64,000 nt of DNA from Micrasema longulum (taxonomy: Eukaryota > Arthropoda > Insecta > Trichoptera > Brachycentridae), in contig JAGVSM010000957.1 of the NCBI GenBank assembly GCA_022494885.1, forward strand, positions 186,001 to 250,000. Reading direction: 5' to 3'. The translations under genes and the position numbers were made by a program. Every line of letters starts with the position of its first letter. Positions within the stretch are counted from its first letter, which is position 1. Below the pieces are notes generated by a model. It was not told the origin of the DNA. It saw only the letters and a list, made by a program, of their open reading frames with translations, and did not search any database. Positions 1 to 11,545 of this stretch are shown here, piece by piece.

Positions 1-837
1 GCCGACCCTGGAGTTCCCTGTTGGCTGCTTCCGCTCTGGGGCTGACGGGATGACCATGGAACCTATCAGATATAACACCACTGAAGAATCGAGGTATAGT
101 AATGATACTAAATAAAAACTTTTGTTTTTATTGATTTATTTTAATTAATTTACCATGTTTTTTTTAATTGATTTAATAAATTGAATGAATACAATGACAC
201 AACAAAGATCGACCTATGTTTGTGGACTTTCCCTGACTTTAAGTTATAAACATTTACTACTTTCCCCTTGTTCTAATATTCATATTACTTAATTTTTTCA
301 TAAATATAATTTATTTGAGATTCCTTCAGAATCATTATTTTTTTACCTACAGAAATGCGTTTTTTTTTATTCCATAAAATTAACAATCGGAAGTAAATCA
401 ACAGTTAAAAGAATTTAAGACCAATGTTACACAGTGACTAAAATAATTATCATCAATTGATTTACTTTTTTTATGTTTGATCTTCAGTTAACATAAACAA
501 AATATGAACTTCGTATCACATGTCACGGGCATAATTACAATAATTATATTTATTTGATTACAGTGACCTGAAGCCCGATCCTGATTCTCCCAGCGGCATC
601 AACACTGAAGACATCATTCAGGCTGTTAACGAATCCGCTGAAGAAGGAATTGCATTCTTCACCAACCTCCTTGGTCTAAACTTCGGGAAGCAAAATGCTA
701 CAGAAACTACTTCAGTAGCTCCAGAAGCATCCAGCAATCCTCAGGATACTGGATCTAATACATCACAGATTGTAGAACAAACCAAGGCCAGAGCGTCAAA
801 ATCATTGGCTTACCACTCAAAATCAAATGATGTTTGA
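1..837 (+). CDS. 3' end of an unidentified gene (last two exons, partial)
   Basis: Two exons fit one reading frame: <1-93 (frame from base 2, donor gtatag) and 564-837 (acceptor ttacag), joined in phase 2 and ending in TGA at 835-837. The visible product is about 121 residues. The first exon reads PTLEFPVGCFRSGADGMTME and continues to ..IRYNTTEES; the second begins SDLKPDPDSPSGINTEDI, contains an acidic and hydrophobic stretch (AVNESAEEGIAFFTNLLGL) and finishes with a Ser/Thr/Asn-rich tail carrying potential N-glycosylation sites (NAT, NTS). The tail suggests a secreted or extracellular C-terminus. I do not recognise the family. The frame match across the splice and the lower AT content compared with its surroundings support real coding sequence. 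The 5' part lies outside the window. Confidence 0.6.
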
Positions 838-1330
838 ATAATCTTATATCGATAGTTTTAACTGTTAAAAACCATGCATTTATTCTTGATAATTTTACCA
901 ATATATTTATTTTTTCTAAACTAGTATTAATCATAATATTTAAACTCTTTTCAATATAGAAATAGATTTAATATTTTCCTATAGGATAGGTTATTTTCGC
1001 TAAAAATAAAACAAATAAATTTTATTGATTTTAATATTTCCCATTTTTAATTTTACATAAACACTCGAAACCTTTTTTCCGTTTCAGAAATATTTACGAA
1101 AATTATTTGGTGAATTTTTCGTACAATATTTTTAACAATCTCTGATTCCAACAAATAAATCATGTTGGTATATCAACAGCAATTATTCAAACAGTTTAGA
1201 ATATTACCAGTCACTTAAACCAGCCAGTCCCAGATCGTGAGCTCTATTAATGTTTAGAATTAAATTCTTAGTACTCAATAAAATGATAGAAAACACAAGT
1301 TTTTAAAGGGCAACAAAGACTGTTTTTTTT
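838..1330 (+). other. 3' flank of the first gene
   Basis: AT-rich sequence after the stop codon. AATAAA-type hexamers occur near 1003-1020 and are plausible polyadenylation signals. No coding signal is visible up to the LINE fragment that follows. Confidence 0.4.
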
Positions 1331-1334
1331 TTTT

Positions 1335-1945
1335 TTCATTATTTACTACTTCTTCTTGTGCCATATAAGGTGTCCCCGACGTTGACAATCACTTCTAAAA
1401 AAGCCTCTCTGTCTTGCGCTGCTTGTAACTCTTCCACACATCTTATCCCGGTCCAGTCTCTCATGTTGCGCAGCCATGACCACGTGGTCCCTCAATCTTG
1501 CCCATTAGTATAAGTTAGAGGATTTTATACTTTCTCCACGCAGGATGTGACCCAGATGGGAGATCATATGGACCTTTATACATTTTTACAATTGTATGTT
1601 GTAATAAGCTCTCCTCGGGGCCGCTACATTGCTGACCAAATCTGTCCACGGTATACGGAGCATTCGTCTGTGAAGCCACATCTCGAATGCCTCCAACCGG
1701 TTCATAGTGTGTGCTTTCAAAACCCAGGTTTCTGAGTCATACAACAGAACAGACCAAACATAACTCTTCACCGTTCTCTGCCTAAGTTTAAAATACAATT
1801 TATGATTGCAGAATACTGTTTTTATTTGTTGAATGTGCTACGGGCTATTTCGATTCTGCATTTAACCTCCACATCTGGGTCTACAGACTTTGTAATAATA
1901 CTGCCGAGGTATATAAATTGGTCCACCATCTCCAACAGTTTATTA
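1335..1945 (-). mobile_element. 5'-truncated LINE fragment (RTE-like C-terminus)
   Basis: Read on the minus strand, the longest open piece (1798-1586) contains KSYVWSVLLYDSETWVLK followed by MNRLEAFEMWLHRRMLRI. This is the typical C-terminal 'LLY..ETW / LEAFEMW..RRML' block that follows the reverse-transcriptase domain in RTE-type endonuclease-reverse transcriptase elements. Upstream on the same strand VDQFIYLGSIIT is readable and downstream REAFLEVIVNVGDTLYG, separated by stops and frame changes. The copy is decayed and inactive. Clade assignment rests on motif memory only. Confidence 0.7.
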
Positions 1946-2565
1946 ATTGAATTTTTCTTTTTCTTTTGTTCAGGAAACATACAGTATGGTTACATAGTTT
2001 TATATTTTACACAGTTAGACTTAACTCTAATGGACCAGTGAAGTTTCCACATTACATAATAATCATATTATGTAAGGTTATCAATGAAAGTACAAAAAAG
2101 AAATTAAAGTAAAAAAAGTTGTTTAAAAGTTTGTAGTTAGAAGAATTTTTTTTGTAAAGGTAATTAAAAGGTAAGAATTAAAATGAAGAGTGAAAAACAT
2201 GCTCAGATATAAAAAAATCTTCAAAAAGAAAAACATAAATATACACATACACATACATATTTTATGGGATTCAAAGAAACGATGAGAAGAATCTTTAAAT
2301 GAAATAATAAAGAGAATAAATGTAAGTAAATTTTAAAAAACGTCTTCATAATCAATAGTAAGAGCAGCAATATATAGATTTTATATACATATACAGTATA
2401 AGTAATTTAAAGTAGTTTTAAAGTATAAAAACATAAATGCAGCTGAGAAAAAAGAAAAAAATAACAGGTTAGCAAGTAATCTTTTAAATTTGAAAAAGCA
2501 ATATAAGGGAAAGATTTTAAACCAAAAGTAGTTGATGAAATTTCATTAAAGCGATTTTAGCTGTA
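1946..2565 (+). repeat. Dispersed repeat, copy 1 (second copy at 39178-39520)
   Basis: The segment beginning 'caggaaacatacagtatggt' and ending near 'atttcattaaagcgat' is repeated in lipase E intron 4 (39178-39520), where the middle part is shorter. The sequence is A-rich with no coding content. It abuts the minus-strand LINE fragment and may be that element's 5' or 3' non-coding part or a non-autonomous retroelement. Confidence 0.6.
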
Positions 2566-3020
2566 ATACAAATTTCAGTAGAGAAATTTGATTAAAAATT
2601 ACGATATTAATGTATGTGATGTGAAGTGATTTAAGAGAAGAAAAAACATGTTTAATAAGTTACAAAAAAAATATAAAAGAAATACATGATAAGTGCATAA
2701 GGAAACTGCCTGGTTAAATATTTTAATTGAACTTTTAATTTTGTTTTATTTTATTTTAATATAATATAATAACAAGAGTATATAATGTGACACATTTCAA
2801 ACTAACTTAAATATTTACAAAGTTTCCCTATATACTATATTTTATCAATAAATATTTTAAATTGTGTTTTATATCATATTTTATTTATCGCATATTACAT
2901 ATCTTTAAATCTACCGTAAAAAAACACAGCTCATTAGATATCAGACCGATAAAAATATCTAGTAAGGAACCAAATGAGACGCGACCGCGTTGGGGGAAAA
3001 TACTGCGTCATTGCATAACA
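2566..3020. other. AT-rich spacer before lipase A
   Basis: Very AT-rich. No TATA plus initiator pair like those of the other lipases is clear. An A/T-rich string near 2948-2958 could serve as a weak TATA substitute. A short GC-richer patch (2975-3010) precedes the ATG. Confidence 0.3.
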
Positions 3021-3023
3021 AAT

Positions 3024-6000
3024 ATGGCTTATATGCGTTCTGTGTCATTAATTCGTCTGTTTCTTATTCTAACTACTGGTAAGTTATTAGTTAATATTTT
3101 GCATATTTGAATTAGGAATGTATGAGGTGGAAATAAAAGCTGTATGCAGTATGTAAATTTATATTATTTTAGCATTTTACTGAATTTTTCGATAAATGCT
3201 AAATATTGTCATGTCTAAATAATTTATTTGTTGTTTATGTACGATTATTGATAGATATTTTTGGTGAAAATTCACGATCAATAAATTATCGATTATGACA
3301 TTATATCCGAAAATGCCTTAGCATTGCACTTCACCCACCACTTGCAAATCATGCCGAATTAAATAATATTATAATATCTAATATTCCTTCCATCGGCATC
3401 GAGAAGATTAATAGTGTCTTACTTATTTTTACTCCTTTTTGTTATTCATATTATTTTATTTTTTTAATATCATTCATACACTAAATTTATCCACGCGCTC
3501 TGCAGAGCTACAAAACGTGCGGTAATCTAGCTCCTATCTGTTATAATTTTTATTGATCTTTATTAGAAACGAGGAACTAGAATCCAAACCGTCCATGCGC
3601 TCTGTAGCTGCAAGACGTTCTGGAATATTTATTTATTGTACAGCGCAGGTGATTTTCCCAGTGGCGCTATATAAATTATCCAACTATATATACCGACAAG
3701 AGATTTTTATTGATGTTTGCGTTTTTTCAATCAGCTACGTGACTAAAGCAATTAGGGCTATATGCCCCAACAAAAGTTATATTTTAAAAGTTTCAAGAGA
3801 AATAATTGTCGGTTTTTCGTCAAAACCGACAAAATATGATGCATGAAAATAGTAGGATAAAACAGCCTAATTTGTACATTTTTACCAAAACGCGAAAATT
3901 AATTAACTTTTTTCAGCTTACTTTTTGGGAAACGTAATTTCTCAGGCAAAAACTTCTGATGATGTTCTGTTTTCGAAGAATGATGATGAAACTGAGCTAA
4001 TTAAGGATATCAAATACCTTTTATTTGCTAAGTATGATTCATTAAATTATTTGAAATTAAATAAAAAAACCTTTGACAACCATAGAGAGATTACTATTAC
4101 CTACTCTATACGTCCAAACTTAACTTAGGTTTATAGTCCCGTGGGGTTAGGAGTTAAGACTCATGTCCAAATAATTTAAGTAACGCTAGAAATTAAAAAT
4201 TCATTTAATTTAATTAAACTTATCACATAAGCTACCGTAGGTAGTTCAAACCAACAATTGTTAACGTGTAGATTTCCGTTATCTCTTCTTAAGAAACATA
4301 CGTTTCTTTATACATTTAATAAAGTTCTATTTCATAGGGGACGTATTTTAAATGACTTTTTAGATTTTCGGAGTTTCCAGAAGAGTTGAAAACTGGCGAT
4401 ATTGAAGGACTTCTATCTTCAAGCTACGATCCTAATAAATCAACCACATTCTTATTCCATGGACGAAATGGACATCCCAACTCCATAACCAATATTTTGT
4501 TACGTTCCAGTATGTATATTTTTTTGTAAATCAAAATAATAATAATTCATATTTATTCCAAACCCTGAAATAATGGGGGGTTCATATAAAAGAAAAAAGA
4601 AAATATACGATGTATTAACAAAAAGATCAAGCAAAAATGAATTGAAAATAGTAAGAAATATATTTTTTGGCATCTCAAATACGATAACGTTTGTTAAACC
4701 TTTTTATATGGCCAAAACATTGAAGCTTGCAAAAACCTCTTATGTGAGTGTTTTGAAGGGCTTTTGTAGAAAACATAAAAAAATGTGTTATCTTATGCTC
4801 TACAGTTGAAGTGCTGATTTAGTTGTTACTACCCGTGTTCTAACGAACCTAACTTAGATATTACATTATCCTATCAGTCCACTGTCTGTCATTACGAGTC
4901 GCCGTTTCTTTACTTTTAATTTTATACTATTGTACTCACGAGTATCTACCGTTCTTCGTGGTTGTTTCTAGTACTTCAAACTGAACTTGATGTTAATCTG
5001 ATCATTGTTGATTGGAGTCGACCCGCAGCTGGAAATAGCACGGATGTGGTGGTAGCAAGGGTCCCAGCGGTCGGCAGGGAGGTGGCCGCCTTCCTCTCCT
5101 GGATCTCTTCCTTTTCACATGGACCCTCCCCTAGGATCCATCTTATAGGATTCAGCCAAGGAGGACAGCTTATTGGCATAGCAGCGAGACATGCTAATTT
5201 TGTTGTGGATTATGTGACATGTAAGTATGGATACATTTGTAAAAACGCTAACATTACTTCTTGAGTGATCAGGAACTGATTTGCAGATATGAACTGAGGT
5301 GGATGTTTTCGTCTCAAACGAATTAAATAAAATGGGAATTAATTCATTAGTTACGTAAACCTTGACGAAAAGGCTTGTTTGCTTTGAAACCGGTCAGTGG
5401 AAAAAAATGGTGATTAAAAACAAAGATGCTTTATTTATTTTATTCGAATAACTTTCATTTACATTTTTCTTATTTATTTTTTCTTCGTTATTCATCAAGA
5501 GATTTCCTTGTGAGGAATGCCATACAGTAGTAGTAAATTTTGTAGGGTGTTGGATCATATCTGTATATTCACCTCTGCCAGGTCTGTTCTTCGGCTAGAC
5601 TTAGCGTTTGGCTGCAGTTACTGAAGAGCCTGCAATTACAAGCGTCTCCAGGATGTAGATACGTCTCAAATGTCCAAAACTGAAGTATATGGTTCAGACA
5701 ATTAATTAATAGTCTGTTTTATACGTGCATCAATCCCCTCAGGAATTGAGACAATAATTTCAATTTTTTTTTTTAAATTAGGTACCCGTATTAATTTTTT
5801 TAAATAATATTAAAGTTTATATTTATAATTAAAATCAATAATGAAAAATACATTTCAGCTTTGGATCCCGCTGGAGTTGGGTGGGGTGCGGAGACAGAAA
5901 GACTTCGCCCGACCGACGCAGAGTACGTGGAGGTCATCCATACCTCGGGAAGCAGCATCGGCACCATGGACCGTCTGGGAGACACGGACTTCTACCCCAT

Positions 6001-7775
6001 GGGAGGGAAGGTCATGCCGGGCTGCGAAGAGACCAACCCCGGTTGCTCCCACCTGCGGGCCCCTATGTACTTTGCGGACTCCATCAACCACGAGAGGTTC
6101 ATGGCAAAACGGTGCATGGAAGTAGATAACGTCGACACTGGAAGCTGCGGACACTTGGGAAACCTACATATGGGAGGAACTTCTCCCAAAAATGCGTAAG
6201 TCTGCACAGCATCAAAAATAGTGTTCCTGAAATATTTCTGAGTACTACAATTGCAGTTTTGGTTACATTGATATATTTTGTTTTAGATATGCTACTTTGT
6301 TAACAGACCATCGATGTTTCGTTCAATTCTGAGATGACTAGTTCATTTGTAAACGTTTTCAGCACCGTTCGTCTTATATTCTATCTCAATTCAACATCAA
6401 TGCTCCAATTCTCACTAATACATTATTTGCTATGTAAAACTATAAAACCAACACTGGCTTTCTCTATTCCATGAAACAAAGTATCCTATCATGAAAATCA
6501 ATTTGTCGTTAAATCCAATAATTACGTCGGAAAAAATTCAAGAATTTTATGAAAAACTAGCATTGCAGCGTTCCGAGTATTGTAACTTAATTAGTGAAAT
6601 AACAACGAAAGTAACAAAATATCAATGAACACGGTAAAATTAATAGCTTTCCAAAACGACTTGTATTTTTTTTTTATTCGTTATAAAACACTTCTTTTTT
6701 TTACACGATTTTCTCATACGAATTACCATGGCAGAAAATTTATTTGTCCGTTACTTAAATAACAGTTTAGTTGAATTCATAAGCTCTGTAATGCTTAGAT
6801 TCCATATATCCTTAAAAAATTAGGGGAGATAGGGGGAATTTCGTTCACTTAAGGAAAATAATATTTTTCATAATATTAATTTTTCTTCAAAATTTTTTTT
6901 AAAAAAACAACTTCTTTAACTGTCCATTAATCAACATTCAAACACTAAACGAATTTATCTTTAACTTATAAGAAATGGAAAAACATTATTTTAAAAATCA
7001 GGTTTGAACGCCATTGCCCCTGACTTTGGGTAATGCCGCTCAGGCTAAGGGGTAATGACGCTCAAACATGTTTTTTGGAAATATATCTAGTAAGAATTAT
7101 TTTCATTACACAAGTATACGTGAGATCAACCTTATACAATTTATGTAAAGTTTACAATCACAAATTAGCATAAATTATCACTATTTGTACGTGAGATCGG
7201 CGCTTCACGCGACGCACAGTGTTGCTATATTCCATTTTGACAATGTTTCAGGGGTAAGGGTCACTATCCAGTGAGCGCCATTCCCCCTATCTTGATTGAA
7301 ATATATTATCAATCTTAATAAATTCCTAAGGGAGTTAAATAAAGTATTTGTCGATAAAGAGATGGACATACACGAAATCTACATTTTATACGTATTATGG
7401 TAGGAACCAGTGCTTAAATACAGAATAAAAAAATATTCACATTATTTTTTGCAACATTTTCATCTTCAAACTGTCAATCTCTATTATTTACGCCTATTGT
7501 GCTACGGTTATGGTTGTGTCGCGGACTATTTTCAAAAAGCTTTAAAATCTATAAGACTGCAAATATTTATTTGTTAAAAATTAAATATATTTACAAACAA
7601 AAAAATAGTGTTTTAAATAGCTCTTATATAATTTCCTCATAATGTATATTCATCTACTGGTACAAATATTATTACCATAATCATTAAATAGTTTATTTTC
7701 TTTTCCAGCACTGGAGTATTTTTCTTAGTAACCAGGGAACGAAGACCATACTATGACTGGTTTGAAGGCCTTTAA
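3024..7775 (+). CDS. Secreted lipase A (pancreatic lipase/PLA1 superfamily), 6 exons, 322 aa
   Basis: Exons: 3024-3078, 3917-4031, 4364-4509, 4972-5220, 5859-6195 and 7709-7775, with intron phases 1,2,1,1,2. The joined 969 nt stay open. Exon 1 encodes a hydrophobic signal peptide; the start could instead be the second ATG at 3033. The alpha/beta-hydrolase core shows FLFHG (the HG oxyanion-hole motif), NLIIVDW, the nucleophile elbow GFSQG (Ser167), SLDPAG (Asp191), VEVIHT, DFYPMGG and CSHLR (His253), so the Ser-Asp-His triad is complete. There is no PLAT domain, and the length fits small insect neutral lipases or phospholipase A1-like enzymes that cleave acyl esters outside the cell. It is the most diverged member of this cluster: GFSQG replaces GHSLG, and the C-terminus ends RRPYYDWFEGL. 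Introns contain a LINE tail, a Penelope-like repeat and a MITE. The substrate cannot be told from sequence. The exon 2 donor (gtatga) is the least certain junction. Confidence 0.88.
3500..3705 (+). repeat. LINE 3'-tail repeat in lipase A intron 1
   Basis: Contains the recurring '(g)cgctctgtagctgcaagacgt' box followed by a shortened 'gcgcaggtgattttcccag' and 'tggcgctatataaattatcc'. The same tail ends a LINE coding fragment at 56430-56665, so this is a 5'-truncated copy or a SINE using that tail. Two partial units (3493 and 3590) are in tandem. Confidence 0.65.
5343..5452 (+). repeat. Penelope-like terminal-repeat fragment in lipase A intron 4
   Basis: 'cttgacgaaaaggcttgttt' then 'gctttgaaaccggtcagtgg', a poly-A run and 'taaaaacaaag' match the terminal repeats flanking the Penelope-like fragment at 16.8-17.6 kb. 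Inside intron 4 of lipase A, plus orientation. Confidence 0.65.
6827..7292. mobile_element. MITE-like element with 13-bp TIRs in lipase A intron 5
   Basis: Both ends read AGATAGGGGGAAT inwards (left 6827-6839, right end complementary at 7280-7292), followed on both sides by a related 'cGyTCACT' extension. Internal 'aatgccgctc..gggtaatgacgctc' repeats share the same GC-richer motif. About 466 bp, no open frame. The target duplication is not clear. Confidence 0.6.
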
Positions 7776-7909
7776 AATTTTATTTATAATGTGTAATACA
7801 ATAACATTTTGAAAATACAACCAACTTGATGCATTTTTTTCGTTAATTATTTGAAATATTTAGAAAATTAGTAAAGTTTTTTTACCCTAAACATAATCAT
7901 TATCAAACC

Positions 7910-8140
7910 CTTATCCGTTTCTGATGGTGCATAGGGCGCTACATAGGAAAATTATATGCAGTGTATCTCGATCATGTGTTACAGGAAGGTAAATTCATCA
8001 GTCTTACGCATTAGGTGCCAATCCAGGGACAGTAAAATATTGCATTGAAAACCACCTTATAAACGAATATATCATGTTGACGCTCCCAGACATTACATCC
8101 AGAACCACAAGCACGGTAGGCGAACGTGTAAATCACTCCA
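7910..8140 (-). repeat. Degenerate tRNA-headed SINE
   Basis: Minus-strand copy of the SINE family also found at 10236, 38551, 48052 and 50725. The 3' part (7915-8045) matches 'gatggtgcatagggcgct' and 'gtgttacaggaaggtaaatt', and the decayed tRNA-like head lies near 8090-8140. Confidence 0.55.
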
Positions 8141-8433
8141 CTACTAGATGGATTTTTTTCCACTCAATTTCCTGTTTCGGGATTTTTACCTGAGAGTTGC
8201 CATCGAGTCGAAAACGCTAGTCAGGATTCTGGTTCTATTTCACACCTAGAGCTGTACTCGTCATCCGCCTGGACCCATAAATTGCTTTTTTATTTCACAA
8301 AAATCAACAGATTAAAGAATACAAAGTGTTATAATTTCTATATTGAAACATGAGCCGAATTATAAATGTTATAAAGTAATCACAGAAGCCAATGAATTCC
8401 TCGACCGTTTTCTTGGAAATGTATCTTAAAGGT
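8141..8433. other. Spacer without identified features
   Basis: No coding signal or recognised repeat seen. Confidence 0.3.
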
Positions 8434-8892
8434 CAGTGATAGCAAACCTACGACCCGCGGGACAGACGCTGACCCACGCGGGCGGTTTGTATAAACGTAT
8501 TTTTTATATCATAAAATAATGAACAGACAATCAAAACAAGTGGTTATTGTCAAGCTGATTGTGATTCCTTGTTCATGCATTCATTCAGGGATGACTGCCG
8601 ACTGGGTATAGTGTCACCTGGTGCTGTAGTTCATGCTATCACCCCATTTATATGATTTTTTGGAGTCGACCTTAATTTTTTGGTCTTTACTTGCAAAAAT
8701 AAAGGTCGTAAAACAAAACGGAAACTTAAACTTTTTAGAGGATTTTAAATGTGAGAACCGTAAAAAAGCCGATTTTAACCATCCACCCTCCCCCTTTCCA
8801 TGTGACGTCACTGACATAGTGTCTCTAGAGCCAGTACTTAAAAAATAATGAACAAAGTGTGATTAACTTATTTAAAAGGCTCGCCATCACTG
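8434..8892. mobile_element. Non-autonomous hAT-type element, 459 bp
   Basis: The left end CAGTGATAGCAAACCT and the right end, read inwards, CAGTGATGGCGAGCCT are terminal inverted repeats matching 14 of 16. Flanking 8-mers TTAAAGGT (8426-8433) and CTATAGGT (8893-8900) agree at 6 of 8, as expected for an aged 8-bp hAT target duplication. The short open frames inside overlap on opposite strands and show no transposase motif. Confidence 0.75.
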
Positions 8893-9525
8893 CTATAGGT
8901 CCTATAGGATACGTATGATTTATTTTTTTCTTAGGTGAAATAGAATTCTATTAAATCTGCTTTACTATACAGTTAGTTTTTTACTGCATTTTTATATTCA
9001 TAACAAATTTTGATCATAGCAAAAAAAACGTTTTTGAATCCACAGCCTTTCCAATCATCAAATGTGTAAAAAAATATTTATTCGTTTTGCCAAGAAAGGG
9101 TTTAAAATGCCGAAACATTCACACCAATTTAAATGTAGTCAAACAAAAGTGGTCTACTAAATTCTAAATTTTGTATTGCAATTAAAATACACGGGAAGTT
9201 CACATAACTAAGGTGGAAGCATTCACAAAGAACTCGCAACCCGCCTAGGAATAGGGAAATATTACATACTACGAAAACCGATAAAAATATATGAAATGGA
9301 TTTATAACAATCAATTGAATTTTCAAAATCAGTATGAATGTTGTGAAGAAATGTTTTCATACATACATGTAAAAAAGAAATTCAATAAAAATACGTTCGT
9401 AGAAAAACGAGACGTGTTTGGCTTTGGTTGTTGTGACGTCAAAATTCGTGATATTGTTCTGAACTAATTTCAATGGCCAGGAACAAATGAATATGAATCG
9501 TGACATATTAGGGGCGTGGCCGATG

Positions 9526-9862
9526 GAATAACACTAGGAAACATACAAGACGACGACATAATATTAGTCAAAAATGCTGACATACACAAATATAACACCA
9601 GACAACAACAACACTATCACATTGAAAAAGCAAAGACAAACACAGGACAGTCAAAAATACTACATAATGGACTTAAACACTACAACGAACTACCTTACTA
9701 CTTGAAAACTTTTACTGGAGACAAATTTAAAATCAATCTGAAAAAGCACATGATGACTGAACTAACTAGACTAGACGAGACATAAAATGACTTGACAATA
9801 TTAAATTTCTAATGTAACCCTGACGGGTTTTTTTAAATTGTAAATAAATCAATTTAAAAAAA
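9526..9862 (+). mobile_element. 5'-truncated LINE 3' end with A-rich tail
   Basis: Encodes about 80 residues ending at 9785: the family-typical HKYNTRQQQHYH followed by HYNELPYYLKTFTGDKFKINLKK, the C-terminal block of non-LTR reverse-transcriptase proteins. A 'gacgggttttt' tail segment and an A-rich 3' end follow (9840-9862). It interrupts the dispersed repeat described above, so it inserted later. Clade not resolved. Confidence 0.75.
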
Positions 9863-9901
9863 AACGGTTTTTGCGTAAAATTCAATATTTCAATGTATTT
9901 T

Positions 9902-9956
9902 TTATGCTACTAATAATAAGCAAAAAAATTTTTTTTACTTATTATTAGTAGCATAA
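9902..9956. repeat. Perfect 19-bp inverted repeat (hairpin)
   Basis: Arms 9902-9920 (TTATGCTACTAATAATAAG) and 9938-9956 are exact reverse complements with a 17-nt A/T loop. In the sister repeat copy at 14509-14525 only the left arm is present. It could be a foldback generated at the repeat's end. Confidence 0.8.
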
Positions 9957-10235
9957 TAATGACAGTATTTCATAGACCTTTATTACAAAATGTAAAAAAG
10001 GTGATATTCCTACTACGATCATTACATTTATTAGCGACACCTTTTGATAGTTACACTTAATAATTATGTAAATAGTATTGTCATTATGAAAGATTCGCGC
10101 GAACCGGTCTCTCGTGTTGGACTTGAAAAACATAGATGGCGTTGCTCCTTCTTAACATTTCAAAATCAGCATCAATTTTGATCCGATCAGTAGGTATTAC
10201 CGCTATAAGAAATTTGATATGACAATGTTTTCTTG

Positions 10236-10690
10236 TCGGCTTCGTGGTGTAGTAATCAGCGCGTTTGACTACCATGCGAGAAGTCTCAGGATCGATTCCC
10301 GATGTTTAACTTGAAATATTTATTTAAAAAAGTGTTTTTACACAAGAATAGTCCCTGAGCCGCGAAAATGAACGCTATCTTCATAGGTACATATTGAGAC
10401 GGTATAAACTAACATTGATATTTATGTACGAAAACGTGAATATTTGTGTGAAAATTTAAGATCTCTTCGTTGGTAACCCGTAACTGAATATATATAGAAA
10501 AAAAATTGTGAACATATTATTTTTTTCAGACAGAAAACTTAATTTAACTTTGAAGACAAACTTGAAGATAAATATAATAACTTTCATTCAAAAATTATTA
10601 AGATACACTGCGATTGGTGTACCAATACAATGCCCTATGTACCATCAGGTGCGGAAAGGGAATTATGATGTTTTCTTACGCCCGGTAAAA
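10236..10690 (+). repeat. tRNA-headed SINE, copy with internal insertion
   Basis: The tRNA-like head at 10240-10308 has a box A-like 'gtggtgtagtaatcagcgcg' and box B 'ggatcgattcc'. The 3' end 'gatacactgcgattggtgta' and 'ccaatacaatgccctatgta' at 10600-10650 matches the other copies. About 220-250 bp of AT-rich sequence (10370-10590) separate them, probably a later insertion. Not a functional tRNA. Confidence 0.65.
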
Positions 10691-10884
10691 ATTAGAACAT
10701 TAAATTGTAAGCTAAAGTTTATTGAAAATGGATGAAAAAAAATATTAATATTATTTTAATTAAAACGATCTACTTTGAACGACGTCGCCAGTTCTTCCGA
10801 ATCAACAGACGACAGCGTGTTGAGTTTACGGGTAGCCAATTTACCAATCAGCAGAACTCACCGTAGAGAGCTTGTGAAGTCACA

Positions 10885-11125
10885 AACGGGGTAATTTCAA
10901 AATAAAAATCATATATATATTGGGATAATTTACATACCGCAATTTTCGTGAAAATCACCTCAAGGGCACTGTATAATAAATCAATATCCCAGCACGTCTT
11001 GCAGCTACAGAGCGTATGGACGATTGAGATTCTAGTTCCTCGTCTCCAATTATGATATATTACAATTCTGTTATAAAGGAGCTGGACTACAGCACGTCTT
11101 GCAGCTACAGAGCGCATGGACTAAT
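10885..11125 (-). repeat. Two LINE-tail units, minus strand
   Basis: The reverse complement reads 'tgcgctctgtagctgcaaga' twice (about 11115 and 11003), each with 'acgtgctg', and one unit continues through a '..gcccttgaggtgattttcac'-type stretch to an AT tail at 10920. Same family as 56430-56665. Confidence 0.65.
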
Positions 11126-11442
11126 CTAGCCCCTATTTGCATTTTTTGTTTTAATTTATGTGACAATGAAGTTTAAAGTTTAAGTGATATTTTAAAAAAC
11201 TAACTAAAAAACAAATTTATCAAAATAGAAGTTAGACGCATACTTCCATATACTAATATTATAAATGCGAAAGTGTGATTGATTGTTTGATTTTCCTTCA
11301 CGTCTCAACGGAGGGCCGATTGTCATTTTTTTGTCGCTATAGTTTAACGGATCTTCGATAATTTTTTTAATAGAGATATTTGGAAGACCAGGCGCTGATA
11401 TACCTCTATGATACACAAACAATATAAACATATTTATAATTC

Positions 11443-11545
11443 AACAATGTTTGAGTATGTCCAAATGCTTGCAGACTGGCTGGATGCCTAGACTTCCATA
11501 TTCCCTTCTCAAAAATGTTTTCCCTCTCTGTTAAAATAAACTGAA
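11443..11545. repeat. Family-A MITE-like fragment
   Basis: 'caacaatgtttgagtatgtc', 'gcagactggctggatg' and 'cctagacttccatattccct' match the repeat that recurs in lipase introns (for example 42421-42655). Only the end regions are present. Confidence 0.6.

Larger units (their letters stand above)
9245..10015. repeat. Dispersed repeat (copy 1), split by a LINE insertion
   Basis: Matches 14185-14570 and 31630-32000 across 'accgataaaaatatatgaaa', 'gagaaatgttttcat', 'gacgtgtttggc', 'ttgtgacgtc' and 'ttaggggcgtggcc'. The copy is interrupted at about 9526 by a LINE 3' end and resumes at about 9862 with 'cggtttttgcg'. Its right part holds a perfect palindrome (separate entry). Probably a MITE-like family, though the terminal repeats were not resolved. 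Confidence 0.65.

Noticed and set aside
4573..4809. Lys-rich open frame in lipase A intron 3
   Set aside because: Low-complexity A-rich coding, lies between confident splice sites, no motif.
5800..6207. Several overlapping open frames on both strands at lipase A exon 5
   Set aside because: Only the frame starting at 5859 carries lipase motifs and joins in phase to its neighbours; the others are by-products of its GC-rich composition.
8614..8848. Overlapping opposite-strand frames inside the hAT element
   Set aside because: Mutually antisense, no transposase or zinc-finger motif; non-coding interior of a MITE.
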